DNA of 64,000 nt from positions 3,008 through 67,007 of the forward strand of contig JAVBWI010000001.1 of NCBI GenBank assembly GCA_036677445.1, given 5' to 3'. The notes below the pieces were generated by a model. It was given only the letters and a program-made list of their open reading frames with translations. It was not told the origin of the DNA and did no database searches. The translations under genes and the position numbers were made by a program. The stretch is from JAVBWI01 sp036677445. Lineage in GTDB: Bacteria > Bacillota > Clostridia > Christensenellales > CAG-138. Below, piece by piece: positions 53,994 to 61,595 of the stretch. How positions within the stretch are numbered: position 1 is the first letter of the stretch; each line of letters opens with the position of its first letter.

Positions 53994-54608
53994 TCAGCCC
54001 TTGGCGTCTATATAGGAATACAGAGTGTATTTGGAGATGCCGAAGTGCTTGGCCACCTTGTCGCCGCTCTTGGTGATGAGGAACGCGCCCGCGTTGTTGA
54101 GGTACTGTATGGCGCGGATTTTATCCTCCTTGGACATGAGCGCGACCGGCTTGCCCACATTGGCGACGCTTTGATCGATCAGGTCGTCCAGAAGGTCGTT
54201 TACGTTCTGCGGGATGCGCTCGGGTTTTTCGCCGTCGTCGTGATTGACGATGGATTTGACCGCGCTTTCCGCCATTAAGAGGCCCGTGATATCGTAATTG
54301 ATGGAAAGTATGCCTTCCACCTTGCCCGCGTCGTCGCGGATATAGATGGTGCTGGATTTGACGATGCGGCCGTCGTGCGTCCTCGCCAGGTACCCAAGCT
54401 GGTCGTGAAGATCCCGCGGGTCCTTCTTCATGGCCTCGAGCACGATGTGGGAAGGACCGTCCCCCAGCTTACGGTTGCTGACATGCCCGTTTTCAATAGC
54501 CACAATGGTATTTTCGGCTTTGTTCAGGTCGTGCACCACTACCTCGCAGTTATCGCCGAACTGTTTGGCAAGCGCTACGGCCAGCCGCTTGAGGAAATCC
54601 ATCGTCAT
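53994..54608 (-). CDS. YheO-PAS/DauR-type transcriptional regulator
   Basis: A 204-residue regulator. An N-terminal YheO-like PAS domain (about 4-115: CEVVVHDLNKAENTIVAIENG, in part) is followed by a C-terminal DauR-type helix-turn-helix (VAKHFGISKYTLYSYIDAKG, about 183-202). AAGGAG is 11 bases before the ATG at 54608; an in-frame ATG at 54644 lies upstream of that site. It heads the ygeY-ygeW genes with promoter TTGGTT-N17-TATAGT at 54708-54736, and a palindrome beyond the -35 may be its operator. Likely senses the pathway's amino-acid substrate. Confidence 0.88.
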   Translation of the reverse strand: MTMDFLKRLAVALAKQFGDNCEVVVHDLNKAENTIVAIENGHVSNRKLGDGPSHIVLEAMKKDPRDLHDQLGYLARTHDGRIVKSSTIYIRDDAGKVEGILSINYDITGLLMAESAVKSIVNHDDGEKPERIPQNVNDLLDDLIDQSVANVGKPVALMSKEDKIRAIQYLNNAGAFLITKSGDKVAKHFGISKYTLYSYIDAKG

Positions 54609-54707
54609 TGCACGCGCATCTCCTTTTCCACACGAATGATACATTCGGGTATTTCATTTTAGGATGGATGTGTTCACCTCTAAGCAAACACCACCTTTGA
54701 CAGCTTT

Positions 54708-54736
54708 ACTATAACACACTTCCCATACGAAACCAA
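54708..54736 (-). promoter_or_regulatory. Promoter of the regulator-ygeY-ygeW operon
   Basis: Minus-strand TTGGTT (54731-54736), 17-nt spacer, TATAGT (54708-54713). Confidence 0.7.
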
Positions 54737-54738
54737 CA

Positions 54739-54767
54739 AAATTATTTAGGTTTTCTAAATTAATTTT
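54739..54767. promoter_or_regulatory. Candidate operator of the YheO-type regulator
   Basis: Imperfect palindrome AATTATTTAG-GTTTT-CTAAATTAATT directly upstream of the -35 box, in an AT-rich stretch. Its position suits an activator or an autoregulator. Confidence 0.5.
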
Positions 54768-54922
54768 TGCTGTTGACAACGTTTTGATCGCCGATCCGGC
54801 GCCATACTAGTATGGAGGCGGCATGCGGAGCTAATGCGGGTTCAAAAATCGCATTTCACGCACAAAGGACAGCGCCGGCATCCACTGGAAACTGTCGATT
54901 TTCGCCGCCTCAATAATCAACA

Positions 54923-54951
54923 TTGAAAACGCATGCGGTATGCGATACAAT
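54923..54951 (+). promoter_or_regulatory. Promoter of the DUF1292 gene
   Basis: TTGAAA (54923-54928), 17-nt spacer, TACAAT (54946-54951), about 30 bases before the start. Confidence 0.75.
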
Positions 54952-54981
54952 GTAACCAAACTTTGAGAGGTGGTGCAAACC

Positions 54982-55305
54982 ATGGAAGAAGAACGCGATG
55001 TTGTCGTATTTGCGGATGACGAAGGCAACGAATTCGAATTGGATGTAATCGATTATTTTGAATACGAGGGTCAGGAATACGCCGTGCTGATGGATCTTTC
55101 GGATCTTCCGGAGGACGAATGCGAGTGCGGCGAAGAGGATTGCTCCTGCGCCGAGCAGGACGTATACATTATGAAGGTAGTCGTCAACGGCGATACGGAA
55201 GAGTTCCTTCCCGCCGATGAGGCGTTAATGGATACGCTTTCGGCAATCGTGGAAGAGCGCCTGGGCGAAATGGAAGTCGAGGACGAAGACGAAACCGAAG
55301 AGTAA
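54982..55305 (+). CDS. DUF1292 acidic protein
   Basis: A 107-residue, very acidic protein of the DUF1292 family, common in Bacillota (often near yrrK/yqgF and yrzB-like genes). The core (VVVFADDEGNEFELDVIDYFEYEGQEYAVL, in part) is followed by an insert with five Cys (CECGEEDCSC) that ordinary members lack; it could bind metal. It ends in an Asp/Glu-rich tail. The ATG at 54982 has AGAGGTGG upstream. It is monocistronic with its own promoter and a hairpin terminator at 55336-55377. Function unknown. Confidence 0.87.
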   Translation: MEEERDVVVFADDEGNEFELDVIDYFEYEGQEYAVLMDLSDLPEDECECGEEDCSCAEQDVYIMKVVVNGDTEEFLPADEALMDTLSAIVEERLGEMEVEDEDETEE

Positions 55306-55335
55306 TCCGCCGCCCAAATGAAACACGCACCACAA

Positions 55336-55377
55336 AAGGCTTTGCATTCGGCAGTACATGCTATGCGAAGCCTTCTT
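55336..55377 (+). terminator. Terminator of the DUF1292 gene
   Basis: AAGGCTTTGCAT..ATGCGAAGCCTT stem followed by CTTT, 31 bases after the stop. Confidence 0.75.
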
Positions 55378-55381
55378 TAGG

Positions 55382-55567
55382 CCATCGATAAACCCCTTCG
55401 GGGTTTGTCGATGGGTTTACATTCGACAAAGTGCCAAATGGCACTTTGTCAAGATTCACCACGCAAGTTGTCGCTCGGTTTCCTGCTTACGCAGGAAAAC
55501 TGTCGCGGCAGCTTGCGCTCTAAGGTGTCATTTTGCACCGTACATGCCGCTGCAAAATGACGGATTA
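55382..55567 (+). repeat. Structured intergenic element, family B copy 3
   Basis: Inverted relative to copies 1-2, but again in sense with the gene before it. It has CGACAAAGTGCCA..TGGCACTTTGTC, an AAGTTG arm with TTTCCTGC..GCAGGAAA, the capped stem GTCATTTTGCA (55527-55537) / TGCAAAATGAC (55551-55561) around CCGTACATGCCGC, then AAGCCTCCGG. A CCATCGA..TCGATGG stem with a TTCG loop (55382-55414) leads it. Confidence 0.82.
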
Positions 55568-55625
55568 GAAGCCTCCGGTTGGACAAATAAATTACCTGCA
55601 GTTTCTTGTAAGGTTGTTGACAGCT

Positions 55626-55667
55626 TAAAAGGCTTCGCACGGCATATTGCCGGATGCGAAGCCTTTT
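55626..55667 (-). terminator. Terminator of the LCP gene
   Basis: AAAAGGCTTCGCA..TGCGAAGCCTTTT hairpin with an inner CCGGCA/TGCCG-like helix and a T run on the minus strand, 24 bases after the stop. Confidence 0.78.
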
Positions 55668-55691
55668 CGTTTCCGGGTATTTGGGTCGACG

Positions 55692-57059
55692 TCACCCGAC
55701 GGGCGTTTCGTCCAGTTCGGGGATAACGATGGTTTCCAGCGGATCGGGCGTATCTTCGCCCGGCAAGCCTTCCGGCGGCAAGGTCGGCGGCAGCGTAGGT
55801 CCTGGCGTACGCGGCGGCAGGGATTTTCCGCCGGAAAGCAGCTTGGCTTCGGTTGGCTCGCCCACACTGGTATAAATAAAGTCGTGCAGCCTCCAAGCGG
55901 TGGCCGGCATATCAAAGAGCAGCACCGAGCTTCCCTTTACCCTGCCGGACTTATAATGGTCTTCGTAGGGAATGGTTTCATGCATCAGGCCGTTCGTATT
56001 AATGGAAAGGGCCTGATAGGCGTACTTAATAATCTCTGCGCTGCTCAGGTCCGTCTCCACATAGGGCATCAGGTCATAGAGCAGCGCATACTGCTCGGCC
56101 AGGTTTTTGGAGCGGAATTTCGCGAATATGGCGTTGAGCACATTGAATTGGCGGTTGGTGCGCACAAAATCGCTGTCGATCTTGCGGATGCGCGCGTAGC
56201 CGAGCGCCTGCTTGCCGTCGAGCCTTACGTTGCCGGCTTCGGCAAAAATGAAGCCATCCCACAGATATTCCACGCCGCGCTGCTTGTTGAGGCCCGCGAT
56301 GTTGTCGTTTGCCGCGCTGATTTCCGCCGCGCTCATGCGCACGGTAACGCCGCCGAGCTTGTTGACGATCTTCTCGAACATGGAGAAGTCGACCAGCACA
56401 TAGTTCTCGATCTCCATGTGCAGCGTTTGGTTGATGGTTTGTATCAAAAGCGGTATGCCGCCTTTGGCCGCCGCGGAGTTCAGCCGCGCCGAATCATAGC
56501 CGGGAATAGGCACATACAGGTCGCGCAGCATGGAAGTAAGCTTTAAGCGGCCGTTCTTTTTATCGATGGTGGCGATCATGACGACGTCGGCGTTGGAATC
56601 GCCCTTTGTGCCCCGGCGGTCAACGCCCACCAGCAGCACGTTAACAAAATCCTGCTTATTGGCGTTTTGCGCCGCGATGGCCGCCTGCTGCGCCGCGGTC
56701 AGTTCCGTTTGCGTATACAGTTCGGAAAGCGGCAGCGGCGTGGACGCCGGCGCAGGCGTAGATTCTATCGTTACACCCGGCGTTGCGCCCGGCGTTGCGG
56801 ATACGGCCGCAGGCGTGGCCGTATCCGTGGGCGCCGCAGGGGCCGATGTTGCCTCGTCATCGGCAAATACGGTGGTACCCGGCCGGGATATGCGCGAAAG
56901 CAGCGTGCCGCCGAGTACCAGCACCGCAATCACGGCTGCGCCCGCAAGCAACGCGACCCCAATCAGAACCTTCCTGAACAAGGTGCGCTTTTTCTTTGAT
57001 TTGCCGGCTGCGGCAGGCTTTGTTTGTTCCGGCTGCCGCAGCAGCTTTTCATCTTCCAT
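55692..57059 (-). CDS. LytR-CpsA-Psr (LCP) cell-wall glycopolymer transferase
   Basis: A 455-residue membrane-anchored enzyme that attaches teichoic-acid-like or capsular polymers to peptidoglycan. It has a cytoplasmic Lys-rich N-terminus, one helix (about 31-53) and a Pro/Thr/Ala linker. The LCP domain (about 135-370) contains NVLLVGVDRRG, DVVMIATIDKKNGRLKLTSMLRDLYVPIPG (in part) and the arginine-rich YARIRKID..RTNRQ segment. A Pro-rich C-terminal tail ends it. The ATG at 57059 follows GAGAGGG; the longer in-frame start precedes it. Monocistronic. Confidence 0.93.
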   Translation of the reverse strand: MEDEKLLRQPEQTKPAAAGKSKKKRTLFRKVLIGVALLAGAAVIAVLVLGGTLLSRISRPGTTVFADDEATSAPAAPTDTATPAAVSATPGATPGVTIESTPAPASTPLPLSELYTQTELTAAQQAAIAAQNANKQDFVNVLLVGVDRRGTKGDSNADVVMIATIDKKNGRLKLTSMLRDLYVPIPGYDSARLNSAAAKGGIPLLIQTINQTLHMEIENYVLVDFSMFEKIVNKLGGVTVRMSAAEISAANDNIAGLNKQRGVEYLWDGFIFAEAGNVRLDGKQALGYARIRKIDSDFVRTNRQFNVLNAIFAKFRSKNLAEQYALLYDLMPYVETDLSSAEIIKYAYQALSINTNGLMHETIPYEDHYKSGRVKGSSVLLFDMPATAWRLHDFIYTSVGEPTEAKLLSGGKSLPPRTPGPTLPPTLPPEGLPGEDTPDPLETIVIPELDETPVG

Positions 57060-57230
57060 TATGTTATCCCTCTCGATTCGGGAATATTTTCCCATGTTTT
57101 GCGCTCAGGTGCGAAACATGCCGACATACCGCGGCGGGAACTGCTCTTTGCCATGTCCGCAGCAAAAACAAACCCGCGACGCCTCTTTCGCACTGTTCGT
57201 CAGTGCCATGATAGCAAATCGCGGGCTATA

Positions 57231-57424
57231 TGTCAAAAAAGTGCGAAGCACTTTTTTAAGGATTACAGGAACAACCTGTACCTACGGCACGGGCGGTTGT
57301 TCCTGCAAGGAAAGCCTTGCGCCGCAAGGCTTTCCGCCGCCACCGCACATGTCGTTGGCGGCGGTTGAAAACCTCCGGGGGCAGCGGCCCCCGAAGGCCT
57401 CAATGGTTCTTTGACAGGCTGAAC
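57231..57424 (+). repeat. Structured intergenic element, family A copy 4
   Basis: GTCAAAAAAGTGC..GCACTTTTTT, the GGAACAACC..GGTTGTTCC stem, GGAAAGCCTTGCG..CGCAAGGCTTTCC, the capped hairpin CGCCGCCA..TGGCGGCG (57335-57363) around CGCACATGTCG, CCTCCGGGGGC..GCCCCCGAAGG, and the TTTGACAG outer arm. It lies between two leftward genes and so is antisense to glgA, unlike most copies. Confidence 0.85.
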
Positions 57425-57526
57425 ACCGCCCATGGTGACATTTTCTCGCCAATTTGACGCATAAAGACGCTGCTCTGCCAATCGGATTACAAGAGGTGAG
57501 GCTTTGTCAGCAGTCTGAATATTTTT

Positions 57527-59062
57527 TTATACGGCGCTTGATTTCTTTCCGTCTTTTTGCGCGGGACGGGCGCCTGGCGCTGCGGCCGCGGCAGGCTGTT
57601 CGCGCTTGTCCGCATCGTTTTTCTGCGGGCAGCCGGCAATATTCTGATACAGCGCGAGATACCGCCGCGCGGAATGATCCCACCCGAAATCCGCCTGCAT
57701 GCCGCGCGCCATCAGGCGCGACCACAGCTTGCGGTCCATAAAGTACTTGATGACGCGCTCGAGCGTAAAGAGCATTTCGTGCGCGTTGTAGTTTGCAAAG
57801 GAAAAGCCCGTGCCCTCGTCCGTATATTTGTTATAGGGCTGCACGGTGTCCTGCAGGCCACCGGTTTCACGTACCAGCGGCACCGCGCCATAGCGCAGCG
57901 CGATTAACTGCGAGAGGCCGCAGGGTTCAAAGCGCGAGGGCATGAGGAACACATCCGTCCCCGCGTATACGCGGTGTGCGAGCGCCTCGCTGTGCTCAAA
58001 CCGGACGGAGACCTTACCTTGGTAGCGCCATTGCGCCCAGGTGAACATTTCATGGTAATGTGCTTCTCCCTGCCCCACCACAACAAGCTGTATGGGCAGA
58101 TGCAGCATTTCATCGAGCACGTGCTCGATAAGCTCCAGCCCCTTCTGTTCCGTCAGCCGCGAGACGATGGCCACCACCACGGCGTCCTCCTGCACGGGCA
58201 GGCCGAACTCGCGCTGCAGCGCAGCCTTGCACAGCGCTTTGCCGCTAAAGTCCTCCATGTCGTAGGGAGCGGCGATGTACGAATCCGTCGCCGGGTTCCA
58301 AACATCGTTGTCTATGCCGTTGAGTATGCCGGTGAGTTTTTCCTTGCGCAGGCGCAGCAGCCCGTCCAGCCGCTCGCCGTAATAGGGCAGCTGTATCTCA
58401 TTGGCATATGTGGGGCTTACGGTGCTGATGCTGTCGGCAAACACCAGCCCGCCCTTCATAAAGCTGATTCCGCCGTAAAATTCAAGATAATCCGGCGTGT
58501 AGTAGCGCGCGCCCAGGCCGAACAGCTCATCGATCTGCCGCCACTCGAACACGCCCTGGAATTTCAGGTTGTGAATGGTAAACAGCGTGCGTATTTGGCT
58601 GTACGCGGGCAGATGCATATACTGGAGCTTTAAGAGCGTAGGAATCATACCGGTCTGCCAGTCGTTGCAATGCAATATATCCGGGCAGAAGCCGATGTGC
58701 TGCAGGGATTCGAGCACCGCGCGGCAGAAAAAACCGAAGCGCTCGCCTTCCTCCGGCCCGTTGCCATAGACGGAATCGCGCGCAAAATAGAATTCATTAT
58801 CCACAAAGTAGAATGTGACGCCCTCATGCGTAATGGATTTCAGCCCGCAATACTGCCTGCGCCAACCCATTGTAACAAAGAAATCCGCGACATGCTCCAT
58901 ATCCGTCTTCCATTTGGGGTCGATATCGCGGTACAGCGGCAATATGACTCGCACATCCACACCGGCTTTGACAAGCGCCGCAGGCAGCGTACCGGCCACA
59001 TCCGCAAGGCCGCCTGTTTTTATGAAAGGTACGGCTTCGGATGCCGCAAAAAGCAGTTTCAT
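57527..59062 (-). CDS. glgA: Glycogen synthase (ADP-glucose type, GT5)
   Basis: A 511-residue glucosyltransferase that extends alpha-1,4-glucan from ADP-glucose. The N-terminal KTGGLADV (15-22) binds the donor, DILHCNDWQTG lies at the domain edge, and the C-terminal SRFEPCGLSQ holds the catalytic-site Glu. An Ala/Pro/Lys-rich tail of about 30 residues extends past the usual end. The ATG at 59062 follows GGGAGGAG. Last gene of the glgB-C-D-A operon. Confidence 0.97.
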   Translation of the reverse strand: MKLLFAASEAVPFIKTGGLADVAGTLPAALVKAGVDVRVILPLYRDIDPKWKTDMEHVADFFVTMGWRRQYCGLKSITHEGVTFYFVDNEFYFARDSVYGNGPEEGERFGFFCRAVLESLQHIGFCPDILHCNDWQTGMIPTLLKLQYMHLPAYSQIRTLFTIHNLKFQGVFEWRQIDELFGLGARYYTPDYLEFYGGISFMKGGLVFADSISTVSPTYANEIQLPYYGERLDGLLRLRKEKLTGILNGIDNDVWNPATDSYIAAPYDMEDFSGKALCKAALQREFGLPVQEDAVVVAIVSRLTEQKGLELIEHVLDEMLHLPIQLVVVGQGEAHYHEMFTWAQWRYQGKVSVRFEHSEALAHRVYAGTDVFLMPSRFEPCGLSQLIALRYGAVPLVRETGGLQDTVQPYNKYTDEGTGFSFANYNAHEMLFTLERVIKYFMDRKLWSRLMARGMQADFGWDHSARRYLALYQNIAGCPQKNDADKREQPAAAAAPGARPAQKDGKKSSAV

Positions 59063-59150
59063 AGGCTCCTCCCAGGTAGTTCTCATCTGATTTTACCCTC
59101 TAAACATAATATCACACATATGGAAGGCAAAATCAACGGCTGCACCACGC

Positions 59151-60275
59151 TTATATGATGCTGCCCTTTCGTGTAATGATCGGAAAGCTTTCGTAGCCGC
59201 TCAAGTGCCGCCCCCGCTTAACGATAACGGATTTGTCCAGCACCACGTGTGAAAGCTCGCTGTTCTCCTGCACCTGCGCGGCCTGCATAATAATGCAGTT
59301 TTTGAGCTTCGCGCCTTCGGCCACATATACGCCGCGGAAGAGCACGCAGTTTTCGATATCCCCCTCTATGATACAGCCGTCGGCAACGATGGAGTTTTTC
59401 GCGTGCGCGCGGGGACCGTAGCGTGCGGGTACCTCGTCCTTTACCTTGGTATAAATGGGATGCTCGTCGTTAAACAGATCCATGCGGACCTTCTGCTCAA
59501 GCAGCGCCATGTTGGCGGCAAAAAACGAGTTCGGCGAGTTGAGCCGCGCTACATATCCGTTATATTGATACCCGTAAATCTTGAGCTTGTTCACGTTGCG
59601 CATAAGCACATCCTGCTGAAAATCATACTGACCGTGCGCGCTCGCTTCTTCCACCAAATACTCGAGCAGCGTTTTTTCCATGAGCACCACGTCGCAGCTT
59701 TTGTGCGGGCTGCCCGGGCGGTAGGGGTCGATTTCCATATCCGTCACACGGCCGCGCGAATCCACCATCAGCCGCAGGTCTTCATATTGGTCCTCCGGGT
59801 CGAAAGCCGTCTCGTCGTTGTACATGATGGTGATGTCCGCGCCCGTTTTGATGTGCTGCTCCAGCATATCGTGAAACGTGGTGTTGAATATGGTGTAACT
59901 GCCCGAAAGGAACGCGTAGCGCTGGGAACTGCGGCGGATATAGCCTGAGACGCTTTTGAGCGCTTCTACCGTACCGCGGTAAAGGCCGACGTTATCCCGC
60001 GTGACAAAGGGCGGCAGCATGAACAGGCCGTCCCGCTTGCGGTGCAGATCCCATTCTTTTCCCGAACCGAGATGATCCATGAGCGAATGGTAGTTCTTCT
60101 GTGCAATGATGCCGATGTTGGTCATGCCGGAGTTGACCATGCAGCTCATGATGAAATCGATGCAGCGATACCTGCCGCCATAGGGAACGGCCGCTACCGA
60201 ACGCGAATAGGTAAGATCCTTTAAACGCAGGCTGTTGTCGCCGGTATAAATGATGCCAAACGCGTTGGAAATCAT
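59151..60275 (-). CDS. glgD: GlgD, non-catalytic-type glucose-1-phosphate adenylyltransferase subunit
   Basis: A 374-residue paralogue of GlgC found in Bacillota glycogen operons. It lacks the N-terminal GGxGxRL nucleotide loop (it has TGDNSLRLKDLT instead) but keeps PYGGRYRCIDF, the central sugar-phosphate region and a C-terminal left-handed beta-helix (hexapeptide repeats, about 275-360). In relatives GlgD activates GlgC within a heterotetramer. The start ATG lies within the glgC stop (ATGA), enforcing equal expression. AAGGAGGGG lies before the ATG. Confidence 0.95.
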   Translation of the reverse strand: MISNAFGIIYTGDNSLRLKDLTYSRSVAAVPYGGRYRCIDFIMSCMVNSGMTNIGIIAQKNYHSLMDHLGSGKEWDLHRKRDGLFMLPPFVTRDNVGLYRGTVEALKSVSGYIRRSSQRYAFLSGSYTIFNTTFHDMLEQHIKTGADITIMYNDETAFDPEDQYEDLRLMVDSRGRVTDMEIDPYRPGSPHKSCDVVLMEKTLLEYLVEEASAHGQYDFQQDVLMRNVNKLKIYGYQYNGYVARLNSPNSFFAANMALLEQKVRMDLFNDEHPIYTKVKDEVPARYGPRAHAKNSIVADGCIIEGDIENCVLFRGVYVAEGAKLKNCIIMQAAQVQENSELSHVVLDKSVIVKRGRHLSGYESFPIITRKGSII

Positions 60276-61516
60276 TGCGCGTCCCCTCCTTTTTTATAAA
60301 GATACCCAAGTGTTTCACGCGTGGCGACCATGCCGCGCGGCAGCGAGGCATAGTCGGGTATGGACATGTCGTACCCTATGAGCGTAATGTCGCCGGTAAG
60401 GGAGTTATCTACCGTGACGCCCTCGCGCAGCGCATCGCCTACGACAGCGTTGCGGCCGATGATGGCGCGCTCGTCGACGATGGCCTTGTATACCTTTGCG
60501 CCCGAGCGGATACGCGCGCCGGGCATGATGACGCTGTCGTACACCTCCGCCCCACCCTCCACCTTCGCGCCCGCGAACAGCACGCTGTGCTGTACCTTGC
60601 CGAACACCTCGCAGCCCTCGGTAACGAGGCTGCGCTCCACCCTGGCCTCCGCCGAAATGTAATGCGGCGGCAGCACAGGGTTGCGGCTGTAGATGCGCCA
60701 TGCGGGATCATAGAGATCCAACAGCGGCGGTTCCTCCAGCAAATCCATGTTCGCCGCCCAGAGGCTGCCGATCGTCCCCACATCCTTCCAGTAACCGCGG
60801 AATGCGTAGGCGAACATGCGCTCGTCCTGTTTAAGCATGGCGGGGATGATATCGTGGCCGAAGTCGTTCTCTGATTCGGAATCCTCCGCATCTTCTTGCA
60901 TATATTTCTTGAGCAGCGGCCAGTCGAAAATATATACGCCCATGCTCGCCAGGTTGCTGTGCGGGATTTTGGGTTTTTCCTCGAAGGAAAGAATACGGCC
61001 GCCGTCGTCCGCATTCATGATGCCGAAGCGGTGCGCCTCGCTCATGGGCACCTGGAACACCGCGATGGTGCAGCCCGCTTTCTGCTGCATGTGGTAACGC
61101 AGCATGGCGGCGTAGTCCATTTTATAAATATGGTCGCCGGAAAGTATCAGCACATATTTGGGTTCGTACTGGTCCACAAACATCTGGTTCTGATAGATAG
61201 CGTTGGCCGTTCCGGAGTACCACTGGCCGGCCTTGCCCTTGACATACGGCGGCAGAACGAACACGCCGCCGGAGTTGCGGTCAAGATCCCAATGCTGGCC
61301 GTTGCCGATATAGGCGTTGAGCTCCAGCGGCTGGTACTGTGTGAGCACGCCGACCGTATCGATATCCGAATTGACGCAGTTGGACAGCGGAAAATCGATG
61401 ATGCGGTATTTGCCGCCAAACGGCACTGCCGGTTTGGCCATATTGGAAGTAAGGATGCCAAGACGGCTCCCCTGTCCCCCCGCGAGCAGCATGGCAACGA
61501 TTTGTTTTTTTCTCAA
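60272..61516 (-). CDS. glgC: Glucose-1-phosphate adenylyltransferase
   Basis: A 414-residue enzyme making ADP-glucose from ATP and glucose-1-phosphate. The catalytic loop GGQGSRLG is at residues 13-20, followed by KPAVPFGGKYRIIDF. SGDHIYKMDY holds the metal Asp and FEEKP is the sugar-binding segment. A beta-helix fills the C-terminus. The start is TTG at 61516, 9 bases after AGGAGG; an ATG nearer that site is out of frame. Coupled to glgD by a 4-base overlap. It sets the rate of glycogen synthesis. Confidence 0.97.
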   Translation of the reverse strand: MRKKQIVAMLLAGGQGSRLGILTSNMAKPAVPFGGKYRIIDFPLSNCVNSDIDTVGVLTQYQPLELNAYIGNGQHWDLDRNSGGVFVLPPYVKGKAGQWYSGTANAIYQNQMFVDQYEPKYVLILSGDHIYKMDYAAMLRYHMQQKAGCTIAVFQVPMSEAHRFGIMNADDGGRILSFEEKPKIPHSNLASMGVYIFDWPLLKKYMQEDAEDSESENDFGHDIIPAMLKQDERMFAYAFRGYWKDVGTIGSLWAANMDLLEEPPLLDLYDPAWRIYSRNPVLPPHYISAEARVERSLVTEGCEVFGKVQHSVLFAGAKVEGGAEVYDSVIMPGARIRSGAKVYKAIVDERAIIGRNAVVGDALREGVTVDNSLTGDITLIGYDMSIPDYASLPRGMVATRETLGYLYKKGGDAQ

Positions 61517-61595
61517 TGCGCATGTCCTCCTTTATTCACCCTGATACATCCGGGAAAGCTCATCCGGATTGTAGTTTTCTTTTGCCGGCCCGGAA

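Noticed and set aside
8061..57363. Cap hairpins as REP/RAYT or CRISPR repeats
   Set aside because: No transposase of that type or regular spacing is present, and the stem sequence varies between copies.
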